64,000 bases of DNA from an uncultured cyanobacterium (lineage in GTDB: Bacteria > Cyanobacteriota > Cyanobacteriia > Cyanobacteriales > Microcystaceae), in NCBI GenBank assembly GCA_903887375.1, contig CAISPN010000094.1, positions 25,729 through 89,728 of the forward strand. Reading direction: 5' to 3'. The position numbers and the translations under genes were made by a program. Positions 45,603-56,361 of this stretch are shown here, one piece after another (position 1 is the first letter of the stretch; each line of letters starts with the position of its first letter). The notes under the pieces were generated by a model, which did not search any database, was not told the origin of the DNA, and saw only the letters and a list, made by a program, of their open reading frames with translations.

Positions 45603-48584
45603 ATGGACTATAGATCGGAATGGCAGAAAAGCTGTGTAGATGAGGAGTTGATTGATCTCAACGTAACCCCACTCAAGGGGTTAAACTCCTTAGACTATCT
45701 TCTGTATTCTGATCAGTTACCTCGCAACAATGATGGTAGGGTTAACAGCCAAATCCTCAAAAGATATGAACACACCACAGATGGTGGTTGGTGGTGTTCT
45801 GGATTGGATGTTTTAACAGGCAAAGAAGATCTCTGGGGTTGTTTCAAGCCAGTTCATCCCAGAACTACTGATGATCCCAAGAAAATCATCAAATATGAAC
45901 ATCCCCCAATGGAGAAAACGGGTCTATTTGCCCTGCGCGTTCCACCTAAGCTCTGGGAAAAAATAGCCCGCAAGAATAACATTGAGTTTTCTCCAGCAGA
46001 GCATACCAATTTTTGGTCTTGGTTGATTGCCAATCCATCTGTCCCCCTGTGTATCACTGAAGGAGCTAAAAAAGCCGGTACTCTTCTTTCGGCAGGTTAC
46101 CCGGCTATTGCCCTGCCTGGAGTGAACAATGGCTACCGTACTCCTAAAGATAATAATGGCAGAAAGATTGCTAAAGCCCACCTGATTCCACAGATACAAC
46201 TATTTGCCCAGCCAGACCGTGAGATATATATAGTTTTTGATCAAGATAGTCGAGCTAAAAGTATCAAAGCAGTAAATGCCGCCATCGCTAAAATGGGGGG
46301 ATTGCTAGTTCAAGCCAAATGCAAAGTTAAAGTTGTAACCTGGTCAAGTGAATTAGGCAAGGGTGTTGACGATTTTATTAGTCAACAGGGCCAAGCAGGC
46401 TTTGATAGTGCTTACCAAAAAGCTACTTCTTTTGATGCTTGGAAAGCCAATAGCCTAGGCAATTTAACTTATAGTGCAAATCTAGAAATAAATTCAACTT
46501 TTTTACCTAAACTAGAAATTCCTGCCAATACGAACCTAGTAGCCATCAAATCTCCCCAAGGTACAGGAAAAACCCAATTCCTTGCCACAATAGTACAACA
46601 GGCCATCTCCCAATCTAGACCAGTTCTAGTGATAGGCCATCGCATCAAATTAGTTGAAGAGCTCTGTCAGCGCTTCGGCATAGAATATATCAGCCAAATT
46701 GAGCAGAAAAATCTATCTAGAGCCTATGGATTATGCGTAGATTCTTTACATGCTGATTCCAAAGCCCAATTTGATCCAAAGCAATGGTCTGATGCTCTGG
46801 TAATACTAGATGAGGTAGAGCAAGTCTTCTGGCATGCTCTTAACTCTAGTACTTGTAGTAGTAATCGAGTTGCTATTCTCCAATCCCTCAAACAATTAGT
46901 ACAGCAGGTTGCCGGTGGAGGAGGTCAAATTTTTGTTGCCGACGCCGATTTGAGTGATGTATCTCTGGATTACCTGATTGCTCTTAGTGAAATTGATCTC
47001 TCACCCTATGTAATAGTTAATCGTTGGCTCCCCAAACCAGAGCAGACTTATCCTGTCTATTACTACCAGGAAAATACTCCCAAGCGTATCCTCAAAGATC
47101 TTACCAAGGAGTTAGAAAACGGAGGAAAGGCTTTTGTCTGTCTCTCAGCCCAACAGTTAAAGAGTCAATGGGGAACACTCAACCTGGAATCTTATCTCAA
47201 ACAAGAGTTACCCAAACTCAAAATACTGCGGATTGATTCAGAATCTCTATCTGAGCCTGAACATCCAGCCTATAACTGCCTCAACAACCTCAATGATCTC
47301 CTGCCAAGCTACGATATTGTATTAGCTAGTCCTTCTATTGAAACTGGTGTCAGCATTGATATTAGGGGACATTTCACTTCTGTCTGGGGTATCGCTCAAG
47401 GAGTACAGAGTGCAACCTCAGTTTGTCAGGCTTTAGGTAGAGTCAGAGAAAATATTCCTCGCTACCTCTGGACTGCTCCTTATGGTTTTAACAAAGTTGG
47501 CAATGGTGCAACTTCACTGGCTCATCTTCTCAATTCAGGTGAACGTTTAACCCAACTCAATATTCGCCTACTCCAGCAGTCAGATATTGAGGGATGGGAT
47601 GAAGTAAATACCCAATTTCAAGCAGAGTCTCTACTTTGTTGGGCAAAGATGGCTATCAGGGTCAATGTAGGCATGCTCCACTATAGAGAAAGTATTCTCA
47701 ATCATTTGAGCTCAAGTGGACATCCCCTAATAGATAGTAAAAATAAAAAAATCAAACCAACCCTTGAGGAAAACCAACAACCAAAAGAAAGCCTCAGTGA
47801 GATTATCAAGGTAGTTCAACAAGAGAACTATTTGGCACAATGTCAATCCATTGTCAAAGCTCCCCTATTAACTGAGCAAGAATATCAAAATCTCAAAAAA
47901 AGCCCTATCAAAAGTCCTCAGCAAAGGTTTTCCCTGCGCAAATATATTCTTAAACAGCGCTATGGCATACCCATTAACGTTGAGCTCATCGAGAGAGATG
48001 ACAAAGGTTGGTATCCCAAATTGAGGTTAAATTACTTTTTAACTGTAGGAAGATCTTATTTGACAGATCGAGATGCCCTAGTTGCCCAAAAAATTCTACA
48101 GCAGGGAAATGGCACTTTCTTTCTGCCAGATTTTAACAATTCTCAATTAGGAGCAAGCGTTGGGGTTTTAGAGATTTTAGGTTTACCAGATCTTTTGCGC
48201 TCTGGCTCTAGGGAGCTCTCTAATCACGAACCAGATATTCAAACAATGTCCCAGTTGGCTCTGGGACATCGCCGTGAGATAAAGGCTGTCACTGGAGTTG
48301 GTATCACCCAAAATGCCACTCCTATGCTTATTTTGCGACAGCTCCTCTCTTGCATTGGTTATAGTCTCAACTATATACGGGCTCGAGGCAGTGGACAAAA
48401 TAGAACAAGAATCTATCAGATAGCCGAGCCACAAGATGATCGAGAGAAAATCTTTGCCCAGTGGCTCAGACGTGATATGTCCAATCCGGGTAGTTCAGAG
48501 ACACAATTTCTAGAAGAAATTATTCCCAAAAACTTGGCACCAAATCTTTCTAGCTTACCTGTTCAGCTAACTATAGATCTTTAA
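45603..48584 (+). CDS. CyRepA1-family plasmid-type replication protein (DUF3854)
   Basis: The 993 residues match the cyanobacterial Rep protein A1 family known from small Synechocystis plasmids. A Toprim-like DUF3854 region (about 80-265) has Glu153 in CITEGAKKAG and the Asp pair in IVFDQDSRAKS. A helicase-like region has Walker A SPQGTGKTQ (317-325), Walker B VILDEVEQVFW (about 400-410) and a late ASPSIETGVSIDIRG with QALGRVRE. Nothing else plasmid-like surrounds it: chlD and prxQ lie on one side and a chromosomal-type hydrolase on the other. TATAAT at 45558-45563 may be its -10 box. Confidence 0.85.
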   Translation: MDYRSEWQKSCVDEELIDLNVTPLKGLNSLDYLLYSDQLPRNNDGRVNSQILKRYEHTTDGGWWCSGLDVLTGKEDLWGCFKPVHPRTTDDPKKIIKYEHPPMEKTGLFALRVPPKLWEKIARKNNIEFSPAEHTNFWSWLIANPSVPLCITEGAKKAGTLLSAGYPAIALPGVNNGYRTPKDNNGRKIAKAHLIPQIQLFAQPDREIYIVFDQDSRAKSIKAVNAAIAKMGGLLVQAKCKVKVVTWSSELGKGVDDFISQQGQAGFDSAYQKATSFDAWKANSLGNLTYSANLEINSTFLPKLEIPANTNLVAIKSPQGTGKTQFLATIVQQAISQSRPVLVIGHRIKLVEELCQRFGIEYISQIEQKNLSRAYGLCVDSLHADSKAQFDPKQWSDALVILDEVEQVFWHALNSSTCSSNRVAILQSLKQLVQQVAGGGGQIFVADADLSDVSLDYLIALSEIDLSPYVIVNRWLPKPEQTYPVYYYQENTPKRILKDLTKELENGGKAFVCLSAQQLKSQWGTLNLESYLKQELPKLKILRIDSESLSEPEHPAYNCLNNLNDLLPSYDIVLASPSIETGVSIDIRGHFTSVWGIAQGVQSATSVCQALGRVRENIPRYLWTAPYGFNKVGNGATSLAHLLNSGERLTQLNIRLLQQSDIEGWDEVNTQFQAESLLCWAKMAIRVNVGMLHYRESILNHLSSSGHPLIDSKNKKIKPTLEENQQPKESLSEIIKVVQQENYLAQCQSIVKAPLLTEQEYQNLKKSPIKSPQQRFSLRKYILKQRYGIPINVELIERDDKGWYPKLRLNYFLTVGRSYLTDRDALVAQKILQQGNGTFFLPDFNNSQLGASVGVLEILGLPDLLRSGSRELSNHEPDIQTMSQLALGHRREIKAVTGVGITQNATPMLILRQLLSCIGYSLNYIRARGSGQNRTRIYQIAEPQDDREKIFAQWLRRDMSNPGSSETQFLEEIIPKNLAPNLSSLPVQLTIDL

Positions 48585-48589
48585 TTTAC

Positions 48590-48617
48590 AATTGTTTCGA
48601 CAATTTAATGAGTTTTT
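48590..48617 (+). terminator. Possible weak terminator after the CyRepA1 gene
   Basis: AATTGT (48590-48595) and ACAATT (48600-48605) form a six-base stem with a TTCG tetraloop, and a run of six T follows at 48612-48617. The stem is AT-rich, so the call is weak. Confidence 0.3.
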
Positions 48618-48662
48618 TGGTTAAATAATGGGTATAGTTTAAGTTTTGTTAAAGCCATAAAA

Positions 48663-50150
48663 ATGGGTCATTTAAATTTGGGTCAACGCATCAAAAGTTT
48701 GCTATTAGTAAGCTCAATAGGTGCCCTAACTGGTATACAATTTGCTAGACCTTCTGCCGAAGCGGTTCCTTTGAGCAGTGATAGTTGTCATTTTTCAGCT
48801 CAGGATGTTGCCGAGAAAGAGCAATTGAGACAATCGACCGTTAAAGGTGATGGAGCAGGACAAATCGAATATACCAACATTCTCAAACGTCATGCCCAAC
48901 AACTACATGATTGCCGAGGTCAAAGTTGGCCTGCTAATCAGGCTATTTGGTTGCGACTTTACCCTTGTGATGCTCAAGAAGGCAAAATCGATGAAGTTTT
49001 AGATCGCATTGTCAATTACGGCTACAACGAAATTTATCTGGAAGTCTTTTATAGTGGTCAGGTTTTATTACCCAAAGCTTACAATAGTACAGTTTGGGAC
49101 TCAATTCTCGATAGCCCCGGTAAAGAGAATAGAGACCTTTTGGCTGAGACTATCAAGAAAGCTCATCTTAGAGGAATAAAGGTCTATGCCTGGATGTTTA
49201 GCCTCAATTATGGTTATCTCTATGGGCAAAGGGTAGACAGAAAAAGTGTTCTAGCTCGCAATGGCAAAGGAGAAAATAGTCTCAACTTTGTCAGTGATCA
49301 ATCTCAGCTTTTTGTAGATCCCTATAGTCAAATTGTCAGAAGTGACTATAGAGAATTACTCAAGAGAATTCTTGAAAGAAAGCCCGATGGAGTCCTATTT
49401 GACTATATCCGCTATCCCAAAGGTGAGGCAAATCAATCAGTTGTAGGAGATGTTAAAGATCTTTGGATCTATGGAGAATCTTCTAAAGCTGCTCTGCTCA
49501 ATAGGGCAAAAAACTATAAAGGAAGATTTCTACTAGATCGCTATATCAACCGCGGCTACCTAGTTCCAGGTGATCTGCAAGAAGCTGATAAACTCTATAC
49601 CTTAGAAGGATCTCCCCTATGGGAAGGACGTACTCCACCAGCTAATGAAATGACGCAGCCCCTCAACGTTCGCTATGAGCGTATTAAAGATGAAATATGG
49701 TACTTTACTGTTGCTCATGCTGCCCAAGGTGTAGTTGATTTTCTAGCTTTGGCCATTACCCAAGTCAAGCCATACGGTATTCCTGCAGGAGCTGTATTTT
49801 TTCCAGATGGAAATCAAGCTGTAGGTGTTAGAGGCTTTGATTCAAGGCTGCAACCTTGGGATCATTTTCCTAAAACCATAGAATGGCATCCCATGGCTTA
49901 TGCTCTTTGCGATAATTCCGAATGTATTGTCAATCAGGTGAAAAAAGTAGTCTCCATCTCGGCCAATCAAACAGAAGTAGTTCCAGCTATAGCAGGCTTT
50001 TGGGGTAAAAGCTATCCTAATAGACCCTCGCTAGAAAACCAAATGGCCGCGCTGCGCTCAAGTTTTCCCAACTTAATCTCCATTAGTCATTTTGGCTTTT
50101 CTTGGCAGCAACCAGAATTTGACAAGGAAAGAAAATTGTGCAGGAATTAG
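48663..50150 (+). CDS. Exported glycoside hydrolase family 10-like (GHL10) protein
   Basis: The 495 residues start with a signal peptide (about 1-34, ending PSAEA). A barrel-type domain similar to GHL10/DUF187 proteins follows, with NYGYNEIYLEVFYSGQVLLP, HLRGIKVYAWMFSLNYGYLY, FVDPYSQIVRSDYRELLKRI and GVLFDYIRYPKG. The family is related to glycosidases and is thought to act on cell-surface polysaccharides or peptidoglycan. The substrate is unknown. The gene has its own AT-rich upstream region and is followed by a GNAT gene. Confidence 0.8.
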   Translation: MGHLNLGQRIKSLLLVSSIGALTGIQFARPSAEAVPLSSDSCHFSAQDVAEKEQLRQSTVKGDGAGQIEYTNILKRHAQQLHDCRGQSWPANQAIWLRLYPCDAQEGKIDEVLDRIVNYGYNEIYLEVFYSGQVLLPKAYNSTVWDSILDSPGKENRDLLAETIKKAHLRGIKVYAWMFSLNYGYLYGQRVDRKSVLARNGKGENSLNFVSDQSQLFVDPYSQIVRSDYRELLKRILERKPDGVLFDYIRYPKGEANQSVVGDVKDLWIYGESSKAALLNRAKNYKGRFLLDRYINRGYLVPGDLQEADKLYTLEGSPLWEGRTPPANEMTQPLNVRYERIKDEIWYFTVAHAAQGVVDFLALAITQVKPYGIPAGAVFFPDGNQAVGVRGFDSRLQPWDHFPKTIEWHPMAYALCDNSECIVNQVKKVVSISANQTEVVPAIAGFWGKSYPNRPSLENQMAALRSSFPNLISISHFGFSWQQPEFDKERKLCRN

Positions 50151-50211
50151 TTCTGATCACTTGTAAAAAAAAGATATGATGTAGTTGAAAGGATCAAGAT
50201 AGCAACAAGCA

Positions 50212-51372
50212 ATGGTAAAAACGATCATCCGTCCACTACAATACAGAGATCTTGAAGCAATCTCCCAATATCTCAGACGGGTTGACCAGGGATCAGATCT
50301 GGTTGCTTTAGGCAGACAGCTGGAGCTATTACGTAATTGCTATGGATTGCTTAAGTTTCTTGCACTATTTCCCAACCCCTGGCAAAATCATTTCCGGGCC
50401 TATGTTGCTGAAGAATCTCAAAAACTCATAGGTCTAGTTCAAGTAGAACCAGAAAATATCAGTCGCAGCACTTGGAGAGTCAAACAGGTTTTGACTATGG
50501 AAACCTCTTGTTTGGAAACTGGTTCTCAACTTTTGCGCTATTGTTTTGAAAGTCTCTGGGAAGCGCGCACCTGGATCCTCGAGGTCAATATAGAACAAAA
50601 AGACACTCTGGCTCTCTATAGACAAAATGGATTTCAACCAATTGCTCACCTGACCCATTGGTCACTATCACCTAGCATCTTGGCTGGCCTAGCTGAAAAA
50701 TCCAGTGATTTGGTTAATCTGATGCCAGTGAGTAACGCCGATGCGCAGCTTCTCTATCAGCTAGATTGTGTCTCTATGCCCCCTTTATTGCGCCAAGTCT
50801 TTGATCGCCATGTCCAAGATTTTAAAAAAGGACTATTGAACCGGACTGCATTGCAATTTAAGAATTGGTGGACGGGCAAAGAGTTCAAGGAAGCTTACGT
50901 ATTTGAACCACAGCGCAAGGCGGCTATTGCCTATTTCAATGTGCAGATATCCCAAAATAGCTCTCAACCTCACCAACTCCAGTTAACCGTTCATCCAGCC
51001 TACACTTGGCTTTATGGGCCAATCCTAGTTAAAATTGCCCAAATTATTCAAAATTATCCATCTTCACTACCTCTAGAATTGGTTTCAGCTGACTATCAAC
51101 CAGAAAGGGAAGAATGTTTAGAACAAATAGCAGCCGAAAGAGTAGAGCATACCCTTTTAATGTCACGCTCGGTTTGGCATAAGCTACGAGAGGTTAAACA
51201 AGAAGGATTACAACTTTCTGATATGCTTCAAGGTCTAAAGTCAGTACCACGTAGCCCTATTCCTACCAGATTTTCGCCTTTTGCCCAGGGTTCACAAAAC
51301 CTACCGCTAGAAATTCCAGAGAAATCACAGCATGATAGTTCCAATGATCCTAGTAATGGACATCGGGCTTGA
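50212..51372 (+). CDS. GNAT-family N-acetyltransferase, probable two-domain protein
   Basis: The 386 residues begin with a GNAT fold (about 5-160: TIIRPLQYRDLEAISQYLRR, LALYRQNGFQPIAHLTHWSL), and the second half (about 165-330) looks like a further, more degenerate GNAT domain. A Pro/Ser-rich tail ends the protein. Acetyl-CoA binding seems possible in the first half only. The substrate is unknown. It lies 40-50 bases upstream of ahcY on the same strand. Confidence 0.65.
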   Translation: MVKTIIRPLQYRDLEAISQYLRRVDQGSDLVALGRQLELLRNCYGLLKFLALFPNPWQNHFRAYVAEESQKLIGLVQVEPENISRSTWRVKQVLTMETSCLETGSQLLRYCFESLWEARTWILEVNIEQKDTLALYRQNGFQPIAHLTHWSLSPSILAGLAEKSSDLVNLMPVSNADAQLLYQLDCVSMPPLLRQVFDRHVQDFKKGLLNRTALQFKNWWTGKEFKEAYVFEPQRKAAIAYFNVQISQNSSQPHQLQLTVHPAYTWLYGPILVKIAQIIQNYPSSLPLELVSADYQPEREECLEQIAAERVEHTLLMSRSVWHKLREVKQEGLQLSDMLQGLKSVPRSPIPTRFSPFAQGSQNLPLEIPEKSQHDSSNDPSNGHRA

Positions 51373-51391
51373 TGTGATATTTAGAGTGTAA

Positions 51392-52699
<1,308 letters not shown>

Positions 52700-52727
52700 G
52701 TTGGTTAACTAGTAAACTAGTACTTAA

Positions 52728-52767
52728 GCAGAAGCGTCCCTAATTGGGGATTACTTCTGCTTTTTTT
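52728..52767 (+). terminator. Rho-independent terminator after ahcY
   Basis: GCAGAAG (52728-52734) pairs with CTTCTGC (52754-52760). An inner TCCC/GGGA stem lies between them, and seven T follow. It is a clear intrinsic terminator about 30 bases after the stop. Confidence 0.92.
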
Positions 52768-52796
52768 ATAATCTTTGAATTGATAAGTTGGAGTAC

Positions 52797-53438
52797 ATGG
52801 AAGGAAATTTGATACAGGAAATTGGCAAGTTCTTGGGACATTTGGGGCATGGGAATTTGCAAGATCTAATTAAAAGCATAGGTTTACTGGGTATTTGGGG
52901 AATTATTTTTGCCGAATCTGGAATCATGCTGGGCTTTTTCCTCCCTGGTGATAGTCTGCTGGTGACTTCAGGGTTACTTGCATCGCAAGGTTTTTTCAAT
53001 ATTGCCGTGCTTTTATTTGGCTGCTTTGTCTGTGCGGTTTTGGGAGATAATGTTGGCTATTTCACAGGTTATCGTCTAGGTAGAAAGCTCTTTACTAAAG
53101 AAGATTCGCGCTTTTTCAAAAAAAGTTATCTCCAAGAAACAGAGAGTTTCTACAATAAACATGGACAAAAAACTATTATTTTGGCCAGATTTGTACCAGT
53201 TGTGCGTACTTTCGCTCCTATAATTGCAGGTACAGCAGCGATGAAATATAGAACCTTCATGTTCTTCAATCTCATCGGTGGTTTTATTTGGACAATGGGT
53301 TTAACTCTATTTGGTTACTTTCTAGGTAGAGTAGTACCTGATGTGGATCGCTATCTCCTGCCCATTATCTTGGTGATTATTGTCTTGTCATTGGCCCCTG
53401 CTATCTGGCATTTAGTTGAACCAAGGCTTAAAAAATAG
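52797..53438 (+). CDS. DedA-family membrane protein
   Basis: The protein has about 213 residues from the ATG at 52797, which has GGAG a few bases upstream; the TTG at 52788 lies inside that binding site. It shows the DedA/SNARE-associated signature: IFAESGIMLGFFLPGDSLLV, GDNVGYFTGYRLGR and ILARFVPVVRTFAPIIAGTA, with about five hydrophobic helices. DedA proteins are thought to flip or move membrane lipids such as undecaprenyl phosphate. The precise substrate here is unknown. Confidence 0.9.
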   Translation: MEGNLIQEIGKFLGHLGHGNLQDLIKSIGLLGIWGIIFAESGIMLGFFLPGDSLLVTSGLLASQGFFNIAVLLFGCFVCAVLGDNVGYFTGYRLGRKLFTKEDSRFFKKSYLQETESFYNKHGQKTIILARFVPVVRTFAPIIAGTAAMKYRTFMFFNLIGGFIWTMGLTLFGYFLGRVVPDVDRYLLPIILVIIVLSLAPAIWHLVEPRLKK

Positions 53439-53531
53439 CAACAAATATTACAGTTCTTGACAGAGTTATCAAATGGGTATTGACTCAATGGTAGGATGTG
53501 CCAAAATACCTTTTAACTGGATTAAATTCCT

Positions 53532-53960
53532 ATGACAGAAAAACTTTCCGGACAAGCTCCTAAATTTGGCGGTAGCACTGGTGGTCTTCTCAGTAGCGCT
53601 GAGCTTGAAGAAAAATACGCGATCACCTGGACCAGCACTAAAGAGCAGGTTTTTGAAATGCCTACTGGTGGCGCAGCTATCATGCATGAAGGCGATAATA
53701 TTCTCTATCTAGCACGTAAAGAGCAAGCTTTGGCTTTAGGCACTCAGTTGCGCACCAAATTTAAACCCAAAATCGAATCTTTTAAAATCTATCGTGTATA
53801 TCCTACTGGAGAAATTCAGTTACTTCATCCCGCTGATGGCGTATTCCCTGAAAAAGTAAATGCAGGCAGAGAATATTACGGTAAGAATGATAGAAGAATC
53901 GGAGAAAATCCTGAGCCTGTCACTGTCAAATTCTCTGGCAAAGCAACTTACGAAGTCTAG
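53532..53960 (+). CDS. psaD: Photosystem I subunit II
   Basis: The 142-residue protein matches PsaD over its length, with [36 protein letters not shown] and the basic segment [18 protein letters not shown]. It sits on the cytoplasmic side of photosystem I and docks ferredoxin beside PsaC. It lies directly upstream of trpE, an order known from Synechocystis. TTGACA and TTGACT hexamers lie in the 93-base leader, but no clear -10 box. A long hairpin follows the stop. Confidence 0.98.
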   Translation: MTEKLSGQAPKFGGSTGGLLSSAELEEKYAITWTSTKEQVFEMPTGGAAIMHEGDNILYLARKEQALALGTQLRTKFKPKIESFKIYRVYPTGEIQLLHPADGVFPEKVNAGREYYGKNDRRIGENPEPVTVKFSGKATYEV

Positions 53961-53986
53961 TTGTTAGTTTCTTTTTTGATCGCTAA

Positions 53987-54023
53987 GGGTGATTAGTAAG
54001 CTTACTGATCGCCCCTTTCACTT
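53987..54023 (+). terminator. Long perfect hairpin between psaD and trpE
   Basis: The arms GGGTGATTAGTAAG (53987-54000) and CTTACTGATCGCCC (54001-54014) pair over all 14 positions, two of them G-U, around an AAGCTT centre. A weak T tract (CTTTCACTTT) follows. It probably ends or attenuates the abundant psaD transcript before trpE, whose ATG is at 54042. Confidence 0.65.
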
Positions 54024-54041
54024 TGATGAGCTAATGCCGCA

Positions 54042-55562
54042 ATGATTTTTCCTGATTTTTCCCAGTTTTCACATCTTGCCCAGCATGGTAATTTTATACC
54101 AGTCTACTATGAATGGGTAGCAGATCTAGAAACACCAGTTTCAGCTTGGTACAAAGTCTGTGCAGGTAGACCATATAATTTTCTTTTAGAATCAGTAGAA
54201 GGTGGCGAAAATCTCGGACGCTATAGTTTTCTCGGTTGTGATCCGGTATGGGTTTTAGAAAATCGTGGCGATATCACTAAACAATTTTATCGTAATGGAA
54301 AAATCAAGGAACATCAAGGTAATCCTTTTGACATTATTAAAAGCAACTTAGAATCTATTAAACCCGTTACGCTAGAAGAGTTGCCCAGCGGAATAGGAGG
54401 ACTATTTGGTTTTTGGGGTTATGAACTAATCAGATGGATTGAGCCAAAAGTTCCCATACATCAATCGCAATCTGCAGACTTGCCAGATGGAGTCTGGATG
54501 CAATCTGATACAATTTTGATCTTTGATCAGGTTAAACGGAAGATCTGGGCTATAGCCTATGCCGATTTACAAGATCCTAATGTTGATCTCAAACAGGCTT
54601 ATGATAATGCCTGTAATAGGGTTAATCGGATGGTTCTCAAGCTCAAGATGCCATTAGATGTAGAAAACAAGTCTTTAGAGCTCACTCCCAAAAACAACCA
54701 CAATCCATTGGATTACCAAAGCAATACCTCGGCTGAACAATTCTGCCAAAATGTTGAAAAAGCCAAAGAATATATCAAAGCTGGGGATATATTTCAAGTG
54801 GTTCTTTCTCAAAGATTGAGCGCACATTACAGCGATGATCCTTTCAATCTCTATCGTTCATTGCGTCTGATTAATCCTTCTCCCTACATGGCTTATTTCA
54901 ATTTCAACAAGTGGCAGTTGATTGGCTCTAGCCCAGAAATTATGGTCAAGGTTGATAGACTAGCAGAATCAGGTTTTAAAGCTACCGTTAGGCCTATAGC
55001 TGGTACCCGTCCTAGAGGAAAAACTCCAGCTCAAGATAATCAACTTTCCCAAGAACTACTAGCAGATCCCAAGGAAATAGCTGAACATGTAATGTTAGTA
55101 GATTTGGGACGTAATGACCTGGGGCGAGTTTGTAAACAAGGAAGTATCTCAGTTAATGAGTTAATGACCATCGAGCGCTATTCTCATGTAATGCATATTG
55201 TCAGTAATGTCATCGGTGAAATATCTGATGGCAAGAATGCTTGGGATGTTCTTCAAGCCTGTTTTCCGGCTGGAACAGTCAGTGGCGCGCCTAAGATTAG
55301 AGCCATGGAAATCATCTATGAAATTGAAAATGATCACCGTGGCCCTTATTCTGGCGTCTATGGTTACTATGATTTTGAAGGGCAACTCAATAGCGCTATC
55401 ACAATCAGAACTATGGTAGTCCAGCCAAATCTAGATGGTTCTCATCTAGTTAGTGTTCAAGCAGGAGCTGGTATCGTAGCTGATTCCCAACCTATCAAGG
55501 AATACGAAGAGACAATCAATAAAGCTAGAGGAGTTCTAGAGGCTATCCGACGCCTGGGTTAA
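54042..55562 (+). CDS. trpE: Anthranilate synthase component I
   Basis: The 506 residues match TrpE. The N-terminal half has LLESVEGGENLGRYSFLG, the tryptophan-binding LLES region. The chorismate-binding C-terminal half has GDIFQVVLSQRL, YMAYFNFNKWQLIGSSPEIM, TVRPIAGTRPRGKT, DLGRNDLGRV and GAPKIRAMEII. It converts chorismate to anthranilate with the TrpG glutaminase, encoded elsewhere. The PabB alternative is less likely given the LLES motif and the psaD neighbour. The next gene, rimI, starts one base after its stop. Confidence 0.93.
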   Translation: MIFPDFSQFSHLAQHGNFIPVYYEWVADLETPVSAWYKVCAGRPYNFLLESVEGGENLGRYSFLGCDPVWVLENRGDITKQFYRNGKIKEHQGNPFDIIKSNLESIKPVTLEELPSGIGGLFGFWGYELIRWIEPKVPIHQSQSADLPDGVWMQSDTILIFDQVKRKIWAIAYADLQDPNVDLKQAYDNACNRVNRMVLKLKMPLDVENKSLELTPKNNHNPLDYQSNTSAEQFCQNVEKAKEYIKAGDIFQVVLSQRLSAHYSDDPFNLYRSLRLINPSPYMAYFNFNKWQLIGSSPEIMVKVDRLAESGFKATVRPIAGTRPRGKTPAQDNQLSQELLADPKEIAEHVMLVDLGRNDLGRVCKQGSISVNELMTIERYSHVMHIVSNVIGEISDGKNAWDVLQACFPAGTVSGAPKIRAMEIIYEIENDHRGPYSGVYGYYDFEGQLNSAITIRTMVVQPNLDGSHLVSVQAGAGIVADSQPIKEYEETINKARGVLEAIRRLG

Positions 55563-55563
55563 T

Positions 55564-56043
55564 ATGCCTCCAATATTGAGAAAACCACAAAGCCAACAGG
55601 AGCTTCAAAAGATAGTAGAACTAGATCGGCTTTGCCTCGGCGGGCTGTGGTCTTTAGAGGGCTACCAAAGAGAACTCGACAATCCTAATAGTGTCCTATT
55701 AACTTTAGTTGAAGGGGATATGACAGTTGGTTGTGGTTGTTTTTGGTCAATTCTAGAAGAGGCCCATATTACAATGCTGGCTATTCACCCGGATTATCAA
55801 GGCCAAGGTCTAGGTAGTTTTTTACTTTGCTCTCTTTTAAAAGAAGCACATTCTAGGGGATTGGAAAGAGCAACCCTAGAGGTGAGGGTTTCTAATATCA
55901 AGGCTATATACCTCTATGAGAAATTTAATTTTAAAACCGCTGGTAAGAGAAATAAATACTACAGTGATGGGGAAGATGCACTGATTCTCTGGCGCGGCAA
56001 TCTCTCTAGAGATAGTTTTCTAGAAAGTTTAAGCCTCCCCTAG
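55564..56043 (+). CDS. rimI: Ribosomal protein S18 alanine N-acetyltransferase-like GNAT protein
   Basis: The 159-residue GNAT protein has the acetyl-CoA-binding motif HPDYQGQGLGSFLL and RATLEVRVSNIKAIYLYEKF, with FKTAGKRNKYY following, as in RimI. Bacterial RimI acetylates the N-terminus of ribosomal protein S18. It starts one base after the trpE stop, so the two are probably co-transcribed. The substrate assignment is by family only. Confidence 0.85.
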   Translation: MPPILRKPQSQQELQKIVELDRLCLGGLWSLEGYQRELDNPNSVLLTLVEGDMTVGCGCFWSILEEAHITMLAIHPDYQGQGLGSFLLCSLLKEAHSRGLERATLEVRVSNIKAIYLYEKFNFKTAGKRNKYYSDGEDALILWRGNLSRDSFLESLSLP

Positions 56044-56120
56044 AATATCAACTAACCATTTAAAGAAAAATCTCATCAAGCTTAATTAGTTTCTATTTTA
56101 TTAATCTCTTGTTTAAAGAT

Positions 56121-56360
56121 TTATACTTTATTGCTATTTGATTGATCTGCTATGAAACATTTTTCTCTTTGACCAAACCATTGGTAGCGATTATTGGCAA
56201 CTAGCTCATAGATTGAATCTCTAATTTGCACTGGAACTAATAAAAGTAGCCCTGCTGTTAAAGATAATTCTGATAATTGTTGAATTACTTTAATTACAGC
56301 AGTAGATTTTGTATAGATTTTGCCATTTAGAGCGCAAACCATCATAGTAATATTAGTAGT
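56121..56360 (-). pseudogene. C-terminal remnant of a DCC (DUF393) thiol-disulfide family protein
   Basis: The frame that continues just after the stop of the PfkB-family gene encodes the C-terminal half of a DCC-family protein: ALNGKIYTKSTAVIKVIQQL, then LVPVQIRDSIYELVANNRYQ and WFGQREKC. The family's N-terminal half, with its DxxCxxC active motif, is missing. Upstream, the same frame only reads through the kinase gene in the wrong phase. A 74-codon ORF could start at 56345, but it would lack the active site. A deletion seems to have joined the kinase stop to the middle of the DCC gene. Confidence 0.75.
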
Positions 56361-56361
56361 A

